The position numbers and the translations under genes were made by a program. Below are positions 26,184 through 35,982 of a DNA stretch of 64,000 nt, in pieces; within the stretch, counting starts at the first letter, position 1, and the number at the start of each line of letters is the position of its first letter. The notes under the pieces were generated by a model that made no database searches, was not told the DNA's origin, and was given only the letters and a program-made list of their open reading frames with translations. The DNA is taken from contig JAFVTT010000001.1 of the NCBI GenBank assembly GCA_017503065.1, forward strand, positions 62,001 to 126,000. Direction: 5' to 3'. Source of the DNA: Bacteroidaceae bacterium (lineage in GTDB: Bacteria > Bacteroidota > Bacteroidia > Bacteroidales > Bacteroidaceae).

Positions 26184-26904
26184 ATCATTATTGAACTATA
26201 GTCTATCCATCCGTCTTTGCACGGATGGATTTTCTTTTCTTGTATATAGCCTCGGTTCCGGCCAGTTGCTGTTACAGGAAAGTCTTCCTTGTGCGGAGGG
26301 CGAGACTCTGGCGGATGCTCTGGAGCGTGGCTTGCAGTTGCCGCGCATAGCAGGCCGCCACTACGAGCGTGTTGTCCTGTATTCCACTTCGCCCAGCACA
26401 CGTGTCCCATTGGACGAGTTCCGACGCGAGGACATGCTGGCGGTCTATCGCCTTACTTTTGTCGGCACCTCTCCACGTCCCGAGGACATGTGCTTTCAGG
26501 TTCTTCCGTCCCTGGACGTTGTGGAGATATTCACATTGCCGTATTCCGTTGCCGAGACGCTGAAAAGCCACTATCCCAGTGCCATGGTGCAGGGGCTGTA
26601 TGGCACCATGCTCTCGCAAGTGGCGGAGATGCAGCAGGGCAGCACTCTGTCTGTCAGTGCGCATGCCATTATGTTGGATGGTGGCGTAATGATTGCCGTT
26701 CTCAGGAAAGGCCGCCTGCATTTTGCCAATGTCTTTCGAGCGGCAGGCAATGCCGACAAACTCTACTTCATCCTGTATGCATGGAAGACCCTTTCCCTGG
26801 ATGCCTGGCATGATTCCTGCACCCTTTACGCTGCCAGCGAGGACCTCTACAACGAGCTCTGCCAGTATCTTGCCCACGTCGAGATGAAGGAACTGAGCGT
26901 TTGA
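26164..26904 (+). CDS. DUF3822 family protein
   Basis: 246 residues if it starts at ATG 26164; the in-frame ATGs at 26137 and 26149 lie inside the previous gene, and the family similarity begins only at LSIRLCTDGFSF (about residue 13), so the start is uncertain. DUF3822 proteins look like degenerate actin-fold/ASKHA-type proteins; their role is unknown. It is paired with rsmD, which follows 86 bases later, as usual in Bacteroidetes. A hairpin with a T-rich tail (26205-26240) lies inside its first codons. Confidence 0.82.
   Translation: MPVTGNKSLLNYSLSIRLCTDGFSFLVYSLGSGQLLLQESLPCAEGETLADALERGLQLPRIAGRHYERVVLYSTSPSTRVPLDEFRREDMLAVYRLTFVGTSPRPEDMCFQVLPSLDVVEIFTLPYSVAETLKSHYPSAMVQGLYGTMLSQVAEMQQGSTLSVSAHAIMLDGGVMIAVLRKGRLHFANVFRAAGNADKLYFILYAWKTLSLDAWHDSCTLYAASEDLYNELCQYLAHVEMKELSV
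26205..26240 (+). terminator. Terminator-like hairpin inside the start of the DUF3822 gene
   Basis: Perfect 10-bp stem ATCCATCCGT (26205-26214) with ACGGATGGAT (26221-26230), loop CTTTGC, then a T-rich tail TTTCTTTTCTT. It lies 22 bases after the stop at 26183 but also encodes the conserved SIRLCTDGFSF of the next gene. Confidence 0.65.
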
Positions 26905-26943
26905 TGTTTGAACGGAAAACATAGTGAGCCATGAGCAATGAAC

Positions 26944-26964
26944 TTTAAACCTGAAACCTGAAAC
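26944..26964. repeat. Heptamer array (TTTAAAC, CTGAAAC, CTGAAAC)
   Basis: Three 7-base units in the 86-base spacer between the DUF3822 gene and rsmD. Part of the set of heptamer arrays also seen at 19296, 62380, 63795 and 63981. Confidence 0.6.
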
Positions 26965-26990
26965 TTCACTCCCCCTGCCCCCCTGCGACT

Positions 26991-27524
26991 ATGCGTGTAA
27001 TAACTGGTAAATACAAGGGACGTCATTTCGACATTCCCCGCACATTCAAGGCACGTCCCACCACAGACTTTGCCAAGGAGAACCTTTTCAATGTCCTTAA
27101 TTCCTATATAGACTGGGAAGAGGAACCTGTGGCTTTGGACCTGTTTGCCGGTACTGGCAGCATAACGCTGGAACTGCTTTCCCGTGGCTGTTCACGTGTG
27201 ATAAGTGTGGAAAAGGACCCTCTTCATTTCAAGTTTATCAAGGGTTTCATAGACAAACTCCAGGACCTCAATGCCATCCCCATCAAGGGTGACGTATTCA
27301 AGTATCTCAGTCAGTGCAGGGAACAGTTCGACTTCATTTTTGCCGACCCTCCCTACGTCCTGACCGAGATACCCGAACTCCCCGACATGGTTCTGGAACG
27401 TGGCCTCCTCCGCCAGGATGGTCTCCTCGTCATAGAGCACGGCAAGGACCACGACTTCAGCCAGCATCCCCGCTTTGTCGAGCACCGCCAGTACGGCAGT
27501 GTAAACTTCTCCTTCTTCCAATAG
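26991..27524 (+). CDS. rsmD: 16S rRNA (guanine-N2)-methyltransferase RsmD
   Basis: 177 residues. Rossmann-fold SAM methyltransferase: N-terminal MRVITGKYKGRHFDIP and RPTTDFAKENLFNVL, SAM site ALDLFAGTGSITLELLSRG, and the catalytic DPPY in FIFADPPYVL that marks N6-adenine/N2-guanine methyltransferases. Modifies G966 of 16S rRNA in E. coli numbering. The stop is TAG. Confidence 0.94.
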   Translation: MRVITGKYKGRHFDIPRTFKARPTTDFAKENLFNVLNSYIDWEEEPVALDLFAGTGSITLELLSRGCSRVISVEKDPLHFKFIKGFIDKLQDLNAIPIKGDVFKYLSQCREQFDFIFADPPYVLTEIPELPDMVLERGLLRQDGLLVIEHGKDHDFSQHPRFVEHRQYGSVNFSFFQ

Positions 27525-27549
27525 GATGTTGTCCCTCCCGAAACCGACC

Positions 27550-27618
27550 AGTCCTCTTACTATGAGGACTCGAGTCCTCCTAATATAAGGACTGCAGTCC
27601 TCCTACTATGAGGACTAT
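27550..27618. repeat. Three tandem 23-bp units, each an inverted repeat
   Basis: Units begin at 27550, 27573 and 27596. Each has AGTCCTC, a short A/T-rich centre, then AGGACT, so each folds into a small hairpin; the last two bases vary (CG, GC, AT). They sit directly after rsmD, before the convergent terminator. Confidence 0.8.
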
Positions 27619-27647
27619 AGTTCCCCCGTGAGAGTACTGGGTCATAA

Positions 27648-27694
27648 CAACATCCCTGCTCTGAAACCTTGTAATCTTCAGAGCAGGGATGTTG
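27648..27694. terminator. Terminator between convergent rsmD and the outer membrane barrel gene
   Basis: 17-bp perfect stem (27648-27664 with 27678-27694), 13-base loop. Flanks are only mildly T-rich. Confidence 0.65.
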
Positions 27695-27736
27695 CTGTTC
27701 CGTCCAATGTTTTTAGGGGGTGTTGGAGTTCTTTCA

Positions 27737-30700
27737 CTACATTCTGAAGGGACGTCCGCCGCCATGGCCGCCCCAACCGCCGCCGGGACCGCGTCTGCCA
27801 CCATGGCCTTGTGCGCTTCTGCCACCGAGGAGGTTCAGTTTGTATGCCACCTTGAACATGACGTAAGAGTTGATGGCATTGGTTTCCGTGTCCGAACGCA
27901 TGGTGGCGGAGATATTGCGTGAGATATTGCTGCGCTCGCCAAGGATGTCGTACCACTGTGCGCTGACGATAAGGTTCTTCTTCTTCAGGAAGGCATGCGA
28001 CAGCTGTGCGTTCCAGATTACTTCCGTGGTGTTCATGTTCTCGTCGGCATAGCCACGGCGGTACTGCGGACCGATTTCCGTGCTGAGTGTCGTGCCCCAG
28101 GGAGAGGACAGGGTCAGGTTGCCGCCATAGTTGAAATTCCACGAATCGATGTTGCCGTTCTTGTTCGTCTCGTTGCGTCCGTGCTGGTAATTGAAGCCAC
28201 CGTGCAGACCCACTTCTATGGAACCGGTCTCGCCCCATTCCGTGCGGTAGGATGCTCTCAGGTGCGGACTTATGCTAAGTGTCTTTGTCGTGGACTTGTC
28301 AAGCAGGCCTCTGTCGTATGCATTCTTGAACAATGCCTGCATGTCTTCCACCGTTTCGGGAGTCTGTATGCCGTTGATGGCCGAAGAGATGTATCCCACG
28401 TTGTTTGAATACGATATCCAGTTGGTGATGTGTATGGAGAAGTGCTTGGCGGTGTCCAGGGCAGTGTTGAACATCAGGAAGGCCGACGTGTTCCAGTTGC
28501 CGTCTATGTTCATGGGACGGGTGTAGCGGTTACCGGTCGTGGCATCATAGATGGTGGCCGTCGATACGGAGCGGTCGGTGGTAGAATATGAGGCATTGGC
28601 AGCCCAACCCATCTGGCGTTCGTGCAGGTAGGCGTTGTAGTCCAGATTCACGCTGTTCGTCCAACTGCTCTCCAGACCGGCATTACCTATGCTTACGTTC
28701 TGCGGATTGCTGTTGTCCATCACCTCCAGCAGGTTTGTCATGCTGGGTTGTGACATGCGCCCGTTGTAGCGGAAGCGCATCTGGCTGCCTTGGTTTATCT
28801 TCCATCGTGCATGGATTCGCGGTGCCCAGTTGAACACGTTCCTGATGATGGTAGTGTCCAGCATGTTCTTTTCATAATCCATGTGTGTTGTCTGTGGCTG
28901 GAACGAAGCACCGAAGTTGAAGCGCAGTTCCTGCTCGTTCTCGAACTTGCGAGTGTATCGCAGTAGCACTTGTGCATCGTGGTTATACTCGTTGTATGTG
29001 GCATACTGCGAGTTCTCTCGGTTGCGGATGAGGGAAAGCGTGTCCACACCGGGGATGTAGCCCATGTAGAGTTGCTCTGCCGTCAGGGGCATGTAGTCGG
29101 GCAGACCGATGTCCTCCATCAGTGCGTGCAGGTCGTACATGTTGCGGTCGCTGTCCGAGAAACGGTACTGGAACTGATAACTGCCCTGCAGGTTCATGTA
29201 CCTGGTAAGAGGCTCTGTGTAGCTCAGACGTGTACGCACGTTGTACGAGGTACTTGGGCGCTCGTTGTATCGGTTGGTGTATGTGGTGTCGTTGGTCTTG
29301 TAGTAACGGATGTCGGATATGTTCCACGACTGGCTGCCCGAGTGCGAGTAGCCACCGTTCACGTTCAGGGTGATGTTGCGTCCGGGCTTGCCCAACCGGC
29401 GGTTTATCTGCAGCGAAGCGTTGGCATTGTCGGAACTGCTGCGTGAAAGGCCGTTGTTCCTGTTGCTGTTTACCAGGATGTCCTTGAACCAAGGGTTTGC
29501 TATGGTGTCGGCAAACTCCTCAAGGGGGTATTCCATGCCTGCCTCGTAGGGGTCGCCGTCAAAGGAAACCGAAGCGCTCATGGACTCTGAATTGCCTTCG
29601 GAGTGCGAGTAGGAAGGACGGAAGATGATGTTTGTCATGGAGTCCGGCATCCATTCCAGGCGGAAGTCGGCATTGATGCTCCAGTTCAGGTTCTCGCCCG
29701 TGCTCAGCGAGTTGTTCCATTTGGACATGTCCTGCAGGAAGGTCTCGCTGTTGCTCCTGCTCATGCTTTCGCTGAAGGTTCTGTGGAAGCGCACGCTGCC
29801 ACCGGTTTTCAGCAGGCCGGCCTCATAGTCCCTCTTGCCGTTTTCCCAGGCGAGGTTGGCACCGACCATCTGACTCGACACGATACCGCTGCCACCTCTG
29901 CTCCAGCGTCCGCCTCCGCCCATGCTTCGGTCGTTAACGTTGTTGCTTCCGGCAAACAGGGCAAACTGTGTGTTATCCAGAATGCGCATCACGTCGCCCT
30001 TCACGGTGTATCTGTCCTTGGTGCCGTAACCGCCTTCCAGGTTTACGAGCCAACCCTGCTTCATGCCCTTCTTCACGGTAAGGTCCAGAACCGTCTCCTC
30101 CTCACCGTCGTCAATGCCCGTTACGCGGCTGTAGTCGCTCTGCTTGTCGTATGCCTTGATGTTCTTCACCATCTTGGTTGGGATGTTCTTCATGGACATC
30201 TTGGTGTCGTTGGCAAAGAACTCCTTGCCGTCCACCATAATCTTCTTGACCTCCTTGCCGTTTATGGTAATCTTGCCGTCCTCGTCCACTTCTGCGCCGG
30301 GCAGTTTCTTCACCAGTTCTTCCAGCACGGAACCTTCCGGCATACGGTATGCATCGGCATTGTAGACGAAGGTGTCAGCCTTCATCTCCACCTGTGCCAG
30401 GCGGGCAACCACATTGGCTTCCTTCATCAGCTTTGCATCCTCTTCCATGGCAAAGGTGCCCAGGTTCACGCTCTCCTTGCCACGTTGCAGGGTGATGTCC
30501 TTTGTCTGGGCCTTGAATCCCATGTAGCTGATTCGCAGGATATATTTTCCGGAACGCTTTGTGGAGAAGGTGAAGTTGCCGCTGTTGTTTGTAGCAGCAC
30601 CTGTTACCTGACTGCTGTCCTTGGGGCTCAGCAGTATGGCGGTAGCCCCTGGCAGGGCATCTCCTGTGCTCTTTTCTGTTACCTTACCTGTGACGGTGAT

Positions 30701-30778
30701 TTTCTGTGCCCAGTTCTCCATGGGACATGCCAGCATAAGCAGTACCATTATGGGCAGGAAGACGAGTTTCTTGTTCAT
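27737..30778 (-). CDS. Outer membrane beta-barrel, TonB-dependent receptor type
   Basis: About 1013 residues from ATG at 30778 (MNKKLVFLPIMVLLMLACPM, signal peptide); a longer start at 30817 adds 13 unlikely residues. Domains: carboxypeptidase-regulatory-like Ig domain (ITVTGKVTEKSTGDALPGAT), a plug-like region (LEELVKKLPGAEVDEDGKIT, INGKEVKKIMVDGKEFF), then a large barrel of the OMP_b-brl_3 type (about residue 260 to the end). The C terminus is a Gly/Arg/His tail (GGRRGPGGGWGGHGGG) after the barrel. There is no SusD partner, so it is a stand-alone receptor; the substrate is unknown. The stop is TAG. Confidence 0.9.
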   Translation of the reverse strand: MNKKLVFLPIMVLLMLACPMENWAQKITVTGKVTEKSTGDALPGATAILLSPKDSSQVTGAATNNSGNFTFSTKRSGKYILRISYMGFKAQTKDITLQRGKESVNLGTFAMEEDAKLMKEANVVARLAQVEMKADTFVYNADAYRMPEGSVLEELVKKLPGAEVDEDGKITINGKEVKKIMVDGKEFFANDTKMSMKNIPTKMVKNIKAYDKQSDYSRVTGIDDGEEETVLDLTVKKGMKQGWLVNLEGGYGTKDRYTVKGDVMRILDNTQFALFAGSNNVNDRSMGGGGRWSRGGSGIVSSQMVGANLAWENGKRDYEAGLLKTGGSVRFHRTFSESMSRSNSETFLQDMSKWNNSLSTGENLNWSINADFRLEWMPDSMTNIIFRPSYSHSEGNSESMSASVSFDGDPYEAGMEYPLEEFADTIANPWFKDILVNSNRNNGLSRSSSDNANASLQINRRLGKPGRNITLNVNGGYSHSGSQSWNISDIRYYKTNDTTYTNRYNERPSTSYNVRTRLSYTEPLTRYMNLQGSYQFQYRFSDSDRNMYDLHALMEDIGLPDYMPLTAEQLYMGYIPGVDTLSLIRNRENSQYATYNEYNHDAQVLLRYTRKFENEQELRFNFGASFQPQTTHMDYEKNMLDTTIIRNVFNWAPRIHARWKINQGSQMRFRYNGRMSQPSMTNLLEVMDNSNPQNVSIGNAGLESSWTNSVNLDYNAYLHERQMGWAANASYSTTDRSVSTATIYDATTGNRYTRPMNIDGNWNTSAFLMFNTALDTAKHFSIHITNWISYSNNVGYISSAINGIQTPETVEDMQALFKNAYDRGLLDKSTTKTLSISPHLRASYRTEWGETGSIEVGLHGGFNYQHGRNETNKNGNIDSWNFNYGGNLTLSSPWGTTLSTEIGPQYRRGYADENMNTTEVIWNAQLSHAFLKKKNLIVSAQWYDILGERSNISRNISATMRSDTETNAINSYVMFKVAYKLNLLGGRSAQGHGGRRGPGGGWGGHGGGRPFRM

Positions 30779-30871
30779 AAAGGGGGAATAAAATGTGCGC
30801 ATATATAATAAGGACACGCGCGTGAGGGAAAGGTTTAAGGGGAGAGACTGGCTTTTGTGGAGGTTATAGTC

Positions 30872-30968
30872 ATTCTGGTTTTCTAGTCATTCTAGTCTTT
30901 CTAGATGTTCTAGATGTTCTAGGTGTTCTAGGGGCTCTAGATTGTCTAGAACATCTAGTTCATCTAAT
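30872..30968. repeat. Nonamer array TTCTAGnnn
   Basis: About eleven 9-base units (one of 10), each with TCTAG or a near match, fill the gap between the barrel gene and aroB. Examples: TTCTAGATG at 30899 and 30908, TTCTAGGTG at 30917, TTCTAGGGG at 30926. The rest of the 207-base spacer shows no gene. Confidence 0.85.
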
Positions 30969-30985
30969 ACCTCAGATCCCGCCGG

Positions 30986-32032
30986 TCAGCTCTCCCTGTA
31001 GTAGTCCAGCATCTCTTCTATCTCGTCCTGGGTGGCGGTCTGGTTTATGCGTATGTCGCCTATGCCGCCCAGCAGGGTGAAGTTGATGTTGCCTCCCTGG
31101 TTCTTCTTGTCGTGAGCCATGAAGTCGCACAGGGTGTCGTAGTGCTTGCACTCGTACAGGAACTTGCCGTAATGTTCCTTTATGTATGCCTCCATCTGGT
31201 GCATCTCCTTGGCAGGGAAACCGCACTTGCGTGCGCTCAGGTACAGTTCCATCAGCAGTCCCCATGCCACGGCATAACCATGCAGTACGGTGCGTCCCTC
31301 CTTCAGGGCCAGGCTCTCTATGGCATGGCCGGCAGTGTGTCCGAGGTTCAGGGCCTTGCGTATGCCCTTTTCGGTGGGGTCTTCCTTCACGATCTGTTCC
31401 TTTATGGCAACGCTCTTGGCCACCAGGTTCTGCAGGGTGTCATAGTCGGGGGCGGCAATGTCAAAAGTCAGCAGTTCTGCCCAGTTCTCCTCGCTGCTCA
31501 ACAGTCCGTGCTTCAGCATCTCGGCATAGCCGGACAGCAGGTTCTCCTGGTCCAAAGTGCGCAGGAAGACACTGCTCATTATCACGCTTCGGGCACAGTT
31601 GAACACGCCTATTTCGTTCTTCAGTCCTCCGAAGTTTATGCCCGTCTTGCCACCCACGGAAGCATCGACCTGCGACAGTAGGGTGGTGGGGATGTTTATG
31701 TATGCCATGCCTCTCTTGAAGGTGCTTGCCGCAAAACCGCCCAGGTCAGTCACCATGCCCCCTCCAAGGTTTATCATCAGCGAGTGGCGTGTTGCGCCTC
31801 CTTGCTGCAGTGCTGTCCATACGCTTGCCAGGGTTTCCAGTGTCTTGGCTTCGTCTGTTGGCGGTATGGTTATCATGATTGCGTCCTTCACTACGGCATA
31901 GTCCTTCACTACGGGCCAGCACAGTTCCCTTGTTGTCGTGTCTGTCAGTACGAAGAGTCTGTCGTGTTCCACCTTGCCCACGGCTTCGGCAAGGCTCTGC
32001 TCCAGATTGTCGGCTATGATGATGTCCTGCAT
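30986..32032 (-). CDS. aroB: 3-dehydroquinate synthase
   Basis: 348 residues, cytoplasmic. NAD-dependent cyclisation of DAHP in the shikimate pathway. Motifs: MINLGGGMVTDLGGFAAS, the NAD/substrate site PTTLLSQVDASVGGKTGINF, and the metal ligand region LNLGHTAGHAIESLA followed by LHGYAVAWG. Length is normal. It is 27 bases downstream of the large fusion gene on the same strand and probably shares its transcript. Confidence 0.95.
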   Translation of the reverse strand: MQDIIIADNLEQSLAEAVGKVEHDRLFVLTDTTTRELCWPVVKDYAVVKDAIMITIPPTDEAKTLETLASVWTALQQGGATRHSLMINLGGGMVTDLGGFAASTFKRGMAYINIPTTLLSQVDASVGGKTGINFGGLKNEIGVFNCARSVIMSSVFLRTLDQENLLSGYAEMLKHGLLSSEENWAELLTFDIAAPDYDTLQNLVAKSVAIKEQIVKEDPTEKGIRKALNLGHTAGHAIESLALKEGRTVLHGYAVAWGLLMELYLSARKCGFPAKEMHQMEAYIKEHYGKFLYECKHYDTLCDFMAHDKKNQGGNINFTLLGGIGDIRINQTATQDEIEEMLDYYRES

Positions 32033-32059
32033 TGTTTCTGTGTCGCTTTCGTGAGAGTG

Positions 32060-35000
32060 TTATTTTGATGCACGCACGATGTCGGCACCACGATAATAGA
32101 ACTTCAGAATGTCCTGATAGGGATGTCCCTGCTGCCCCATCACCGCAGCACCTATCTGGCACATGCCCACACCGTGTCCCCAACCGCGACCGTTCAGGAT
32201 GAAACCGGCAGGAAGATCTTCTCCGTCGTTGTAGTACGGACTTGCCTCAAAGGCACTGGACAGCAGGTGTGTTTCGCTCAGCGCACGCCTTATCTCCAGT
32301 TCCTTACCTATTGTCATCGTGTGCTCTGTGCCAACAATCTTCAGTTTGCTCAGATGCCCGCCGGGACCGCGCTCTATGGGCACCAGTTCCGTAACCTGTC
32401 CGAAGTCGATGCCGAACCTTTCCTTTAGCAACTCTCCTATCTCCTCCTGCTTGAGGTCCACCTCCCAGTTGTAGAAGTCCGTGGTCTCCTGGTCGTAGGT
32501 GTTCAGCACCCGTGCCAGCAGTTCCTTGTCGTTGGTATTGCAGTAGGGGTCTTCTATGCTCTGCAGGTAAGGCTTGTGTATGTTTTCCCAGGCATACTGG
32601 AACTCTTCTGTCCTGCCGCCGCAACACTTTGAGAAGCGTGCGTCGCAAATCTCGCCTTCGTACATCAGCACCTCACCACGGGTGGATGCCACAGCCTCCC
32701 TGGCCTGAGCGTTGGTGGCACGTGTTATGCCCTGGTATCTCTGGCAATGGTCATCTGCACATACGTCGAAGATGGTGTGGTCCTCGCGGTCGTGCCAGCG
32801 TACAATTTCCTTGTCGGTCTTGGTGAAGGCAAAGAAAGCCTGGTGCTTCTCTCCCAGCGACTTGCGCTTCTGTATCTGTGCCAGCAGCCAACTTCTGCTT
32901 ATCACCGCCGCAGCCTTCAGGAACTCCATCGGGCAGTCGGCATTCATTTCGCTGGAGATGACGCTGGTCAGGTAGTCCTCCACCGACAGCACGTTTATGG
33001 CCACAATCTTGTCCTCGTGCACCACCAGGCGCAGTGTGCCCTGGAAGGTCTGTGCCTCCTGCCTTTCCCAATGGAACTGTATGCCTATGGTCACGTCGTG
33101 CAGGGTGAAGCTTGGTTCCGTCCCGTCCTCGTTTGTGGCAGGGCGGAAGGTAAGATTGCGGTAAAGTTGTCCGTTCCAACGAATGGAACCGTCCTCCAGC
33201 ACCACTTCCTGTTCCCCGCTTATGGTCTGTCCCTTGGCGGTGTATTCTCCGTTAATGCAGAAACTGATCTTCGTGTCGCTCATCACGCCAACGGAAACTT
33301 CCGTCTCCTCGGCCATTTCGTATCCTGGCAGGGTTTCTTCGCATGGAGCGTTTTCCTCTTCCTGCTTCTTCTCCTCAGTCTTGGGTGCATCTGTCAGTGC
33401 CTCCACGATGGGCAGAATATCCTCCTCTGTCATGGTCACCTCCTTCAGTATCCCGGCAAACCATTCCGGCGTTACCTTGTGGAAGTCCTCTTCGCGTGGT
33501 GTTATCAGCAGACCGCCCATGTCCAGTGCGCCTGGCGAAACCACCAGTTTCCCTTCTCCCTCGGCGTAGTAGCAGTCCGGGCGGTGCTTCTTTCTGGGGA
33601 ATATCAGCGTCACTATCTCGTCCTCCCTGCCTATGCCGCCTTCCTGGCGCCAGGCGATGAGGTTTATCCTCGGTTCGCTCTCCTCGCCGATGATAGGCAG
33701 GGCCTGATACAGTCTCTGGCACAGTATGCTGTCTGTCTCGGCAGGAAGGCTGCGTATCACGAACACGGGACATACATATCCCTCCAGTAGGAACAGACCG
33801 CAGGTGTCGCTGGTATTGCCGGCCTCGTGCATGGACACGGCATGTGCTCCGGTCAGGGGGTATATCTTACGCAGGTAGTTCTCGTATATCTTCCAGTCGC
33901 GCTCTATGGGCACTATGCCGCGTTGTCCGGCCTGCAGATGCATGTGGTCGGGGCAGGAGGCTCCGCACATGGGGCCGTTGTAGAAGACTATCTGCCCCGG
34001 CATGGTCCATGCCATGTGGCGCATGGTGCTGAAGTGCGACCAGATGGACTGCGGAGTGTGTCGCCTTGAGGGGATGGTAAAGTGCTGTGGCAGGATGGGG
34101 TAGGGGTTCACCAGTATCTGGTAGTGCTTCTCCATCTTCAGTGCATGCTGCTCCTTGGGGCGGTTGTGGTCGCACAGGAAGCAGGGGCGCTCCTGTATGT
34201 CCTTTGCGGCTATGCTTGCACCAGTGGAGACTATGCGTGCCGGATTCCACTGTACTGCCAGTATGTTCTCGGCCAGACCTCGCTTGCCTTCCGTCTCCTC
34301 CTCCGTATTGTGGATGGTAAGTTCGCGTGTCTGCACCTTGTCCAGGTCTTCGTAACTCTTGCGTGCAAAGTCCCAGTTCTCCAGTTCGCTCTGGAAGAAC
34401 TCCTCCACCTCCTCGGCGTTCACCTCGTGCTGCCACAGGGCATTCAGCAGGCAGCGTGCCTGTATCTCCTGGGTGCGCAACTGGTCCTTGTACTGGTTGT
34501 TGCGGTTTATCTTTTCCTGGCTGAGAGCCGCATCGCTGTTGCCCTCCCAACGGCGGCACAGGTACACCTCGTCGTATATGCGTCCTATGCGGTACCTGCG
34601 GCTTATCATCAGCCCCAGGGCATAGTCCTCGCCATAACTGGTGTTCGGTATCTGCAGTTCGCGCAGTACGGGGGTGTAGAAGGCTCTCGGCGCTCCCAGT
34701 CCGTTTATCCTCAGTGCATTGTTCCTGCCGTTCTGCGGAGTCCATTCCCTGTGGTCAATGAGTCCGGGGGGCAAGGTCTCCAGTTGGAAGTTGCACATCC
34801 TGTAACTGCCTATCACCATGGCGGCATTCTCCTCGAAGAACATGTCCACCATCCTTTGCAGAGTGTCCTCGCCGCTATACAGGTCGTCGCTGTCCAACTG
34901 CACCACGAAGCGTCCCACTCTCTCGTCGTGTACCGCCATGTTCCAACATCCGCCTATGCCCAGGTCGTCACGCTCCGGCACTATGTGTATCACACGCGGG

Positions 35001-35857
35001 TCGTGGGTGTAGCGTTCGATTATCTCCGAAGTGCCGTCCGTGGAGCCGTTGTCCACCACCATCAGGTTGTACGCAAAGGAGGCCTTCTGCATCAGCACGC
35101 TCTCTATGGCGTCGGCAATGGTCTTGGTACGGTTGCGTACGGGTATCACCACGGTTGCCTCCACCTGGAACTTGTCGCTGTCCTCAAACTTTATGGTGTC
35201 AAACTCGCCACCGTGCAGGTAGGCGTTTATGGCTCTGAGGTGTCTGGTGCATGCCCTTTCCAGTTCCACCTGGCGGGCACGGTTTCTGGGGTCCACATAG
35301 TCGAATTGCTTCTGTCCGGACAGGCGTGTGTCTGTCTCCACCTCCGTATATAGGAATTCCTGCACGTGCACCGGCAACTTCTCCCTTGACAGGAACAGGC
35401 GCAGGTCGTAGAGGGCGGCAAACTGATAGCGGTGCAGGTTCTCCTGCGCGATATAGCGTTTCAGTCCCTCCGTGCTTATCAATAGCAGACTACCCATTTG
35501 GAAATCGTCCCTCACACTGCCCGTCTGGTAGTCAATCAGCGGCATTGCCTGACGCTCTCCCGTGGGAAGTGTTATGTAGTGGTCGGCATACAGCATCAGG
35601 GCGGCATGGTCCTGTGCTATTGTCAGCATGCGGTCCAGGGCATGGTAGCCCAGTTGCAAGGTGTCGTATTTCGTGTAGAGCAGTACGTATGGTGCTGTTG
35701 CAGTTTCGGCAATGAACCTTATTGTCTTGCTGCTACCTATGCTTTCTGTCAGGTGGTATATGTTTGCAACTTGGCTCTCGGCTCTCAGGGCATTTTCCGT
35801 GGCTTGTCCCTGCTGTTCGTCGGTCCAGGCAATAAAGCAGTCTATGTATGTCTTCAT
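32060..35857 (-). CDS. Fusion: glycosyltransferase family 2, DUF4922 (HIT-like), SpoIID/LytB
   Basis: 1265 residues, three parts. (1) Residues 1 to about 230 look like a degenerate GT-A segment ([20 protein letters not shown]); about 235-480 is an apparently active GT2 domain ([42 protein letters not shown]). (2) About 545-850 is DUF4922, a HIT/GalT-like fold with Cys pair [11 protein letters not shown] and the HxHxQ motif in [10 protein letters not shown], suggesting nucleotidyl transfer. (3) About 900 to the end is a SpoIID/LytB domain ([35 protein letters not shown]), known from peptidoglycan-cutting proteins. There is no signal peptide, so where the SpoIID part works is unclear. DUF4922-SpoIID proteins occur in Bacteroidetes, but the function is unknown. 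Minus-strand TATATTTG at 35878-35885 is a likely -7 box. Confidence 0.88.
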   Translation of the reverse strand: MKTYIDCFIAWTDEQQGQATENALRAESQVANIYHLTESIGSSKTIRFIAETATAPYVLLYTKYDTLQLGYHALDRMLTIAQDHAALMLYADHYITLPTGERQAMPLIDYQTGSVRDDFQMGSLLLISTEGLKRYIAQENLHRYQFAALYDLRLFLSREKLPVHVQEFLYTEVETDTRLSGQKQFDYVDPRNRARQVELERACTRHLRAINAYLHGGEFDTIKFEDSDKFQVEATVVIPVRNRTKTIADAIESVLMQKASFAYNLMVVDNGSTDGTSEIIERYTHDPRVIHIVPERDDLGIGGCWNMAVHDERVGRFVVQLDSDDLYSGEDTLQRMVDMFFEENAAMVIGSYRMCNFQLETLPPGLIDHREWTPQNGRNNALRINGLGAPRAFYTPVLRELQIPNTSYGEDYALGLMISRRYRIGRIYDEVYLCRRWEGNSDAALSQEKINRNNQYKDQLRTQEIQARCLLNALWQHEVNAEEVEEFFQSELENWDFARKSYEDLDKVQTRELTIHNTEEETEGKRGLAENILAVQWNPARIVSTGASIAAKDIQERPCFLCDHNRPKEQHALKMEKHYQILVNPYPILPQHFTIPSRRHTPQSIWSHFSTMRHMAWTMPGQIVFYNGPMCGASCPDHMHLQAGQRGIVPIERDWKIYENYLRKIYPLTGAHAVSMHEAGNTSDTCGLFLLEGYVCPVFVIRSLPAETDSILCQRLYQALPIIGEESEPRINLIAWRQEGGIGREDEIVTLIFPRKKHRPDCYYAEGEGKLVVSPGALDMGGLLITPREEDFHKVTPEWFAGILKEVTMTEEDILPIVEALTDAPKTEEKKQEEENAPCEETLPGYEMAEETEVSVGVMSDTKISFCINGEYTAKGQTISGEQEVVLEDGSIRWNGQLYRNLTFRPATNEDGTEPSFTLHDVTIGIQFHWERQEAQTFQGTLRLVVHEDKIVAINVLSVEDYLTSVISSEMNADCPMEFLKAAAVISRSWLLAQIQKRKSLGEKHQAFFAFTKTDKEIVRWHDREDHTIFDVCADDHCQRYQGITRATNAQAREAVASTRGEVLMYEGEICDARFSKCCGGRTEEFQYAWENIHKPYLQSIEDPYCNTNDKELLARVLNTYDQETTDFYNWEVDLKQEEIGELLKERFGIDFGQVTELVPIERGPGGHLSKLKIVGTEHTMTIGKELEIRRALSETHLLSSAFEASPYYNDGEDLPAGFILNGRGWGHGVGMCQIGAAVMGQQGHPYQDILKFYYRGADIVRASK

Positions 35858-35948
35858 ATTCTGTGTGTAGTTTTGTGCAAATATACATAAAATATGTGTA
35901 AAAGAGAAGTAAAGTATTCGTTTTCGGATGTAACAGTCATGTTTCGCA

Positions 35949-35978
35949 TTGTCATTCTTGCGGTTTTAGTTAAATTTG
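35949..35978 (+). promoter_or_regulatory. Promoter for the ATP-grasp-like gene
   Basis: TTG at 35949-35951, 19-base spacer, TAAATTTG at 35971-35978, only 4 bases before the ATG; a nearly leaderless message is implied. Confidence 0.55.
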
Positions 35979-35982
35979 CACC

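Noticed and set aside
27550..27618. Possible CRISPR array
   Set aside because: Units are contiguous and only three; there are no unique spacers of constant length and no cas genes.
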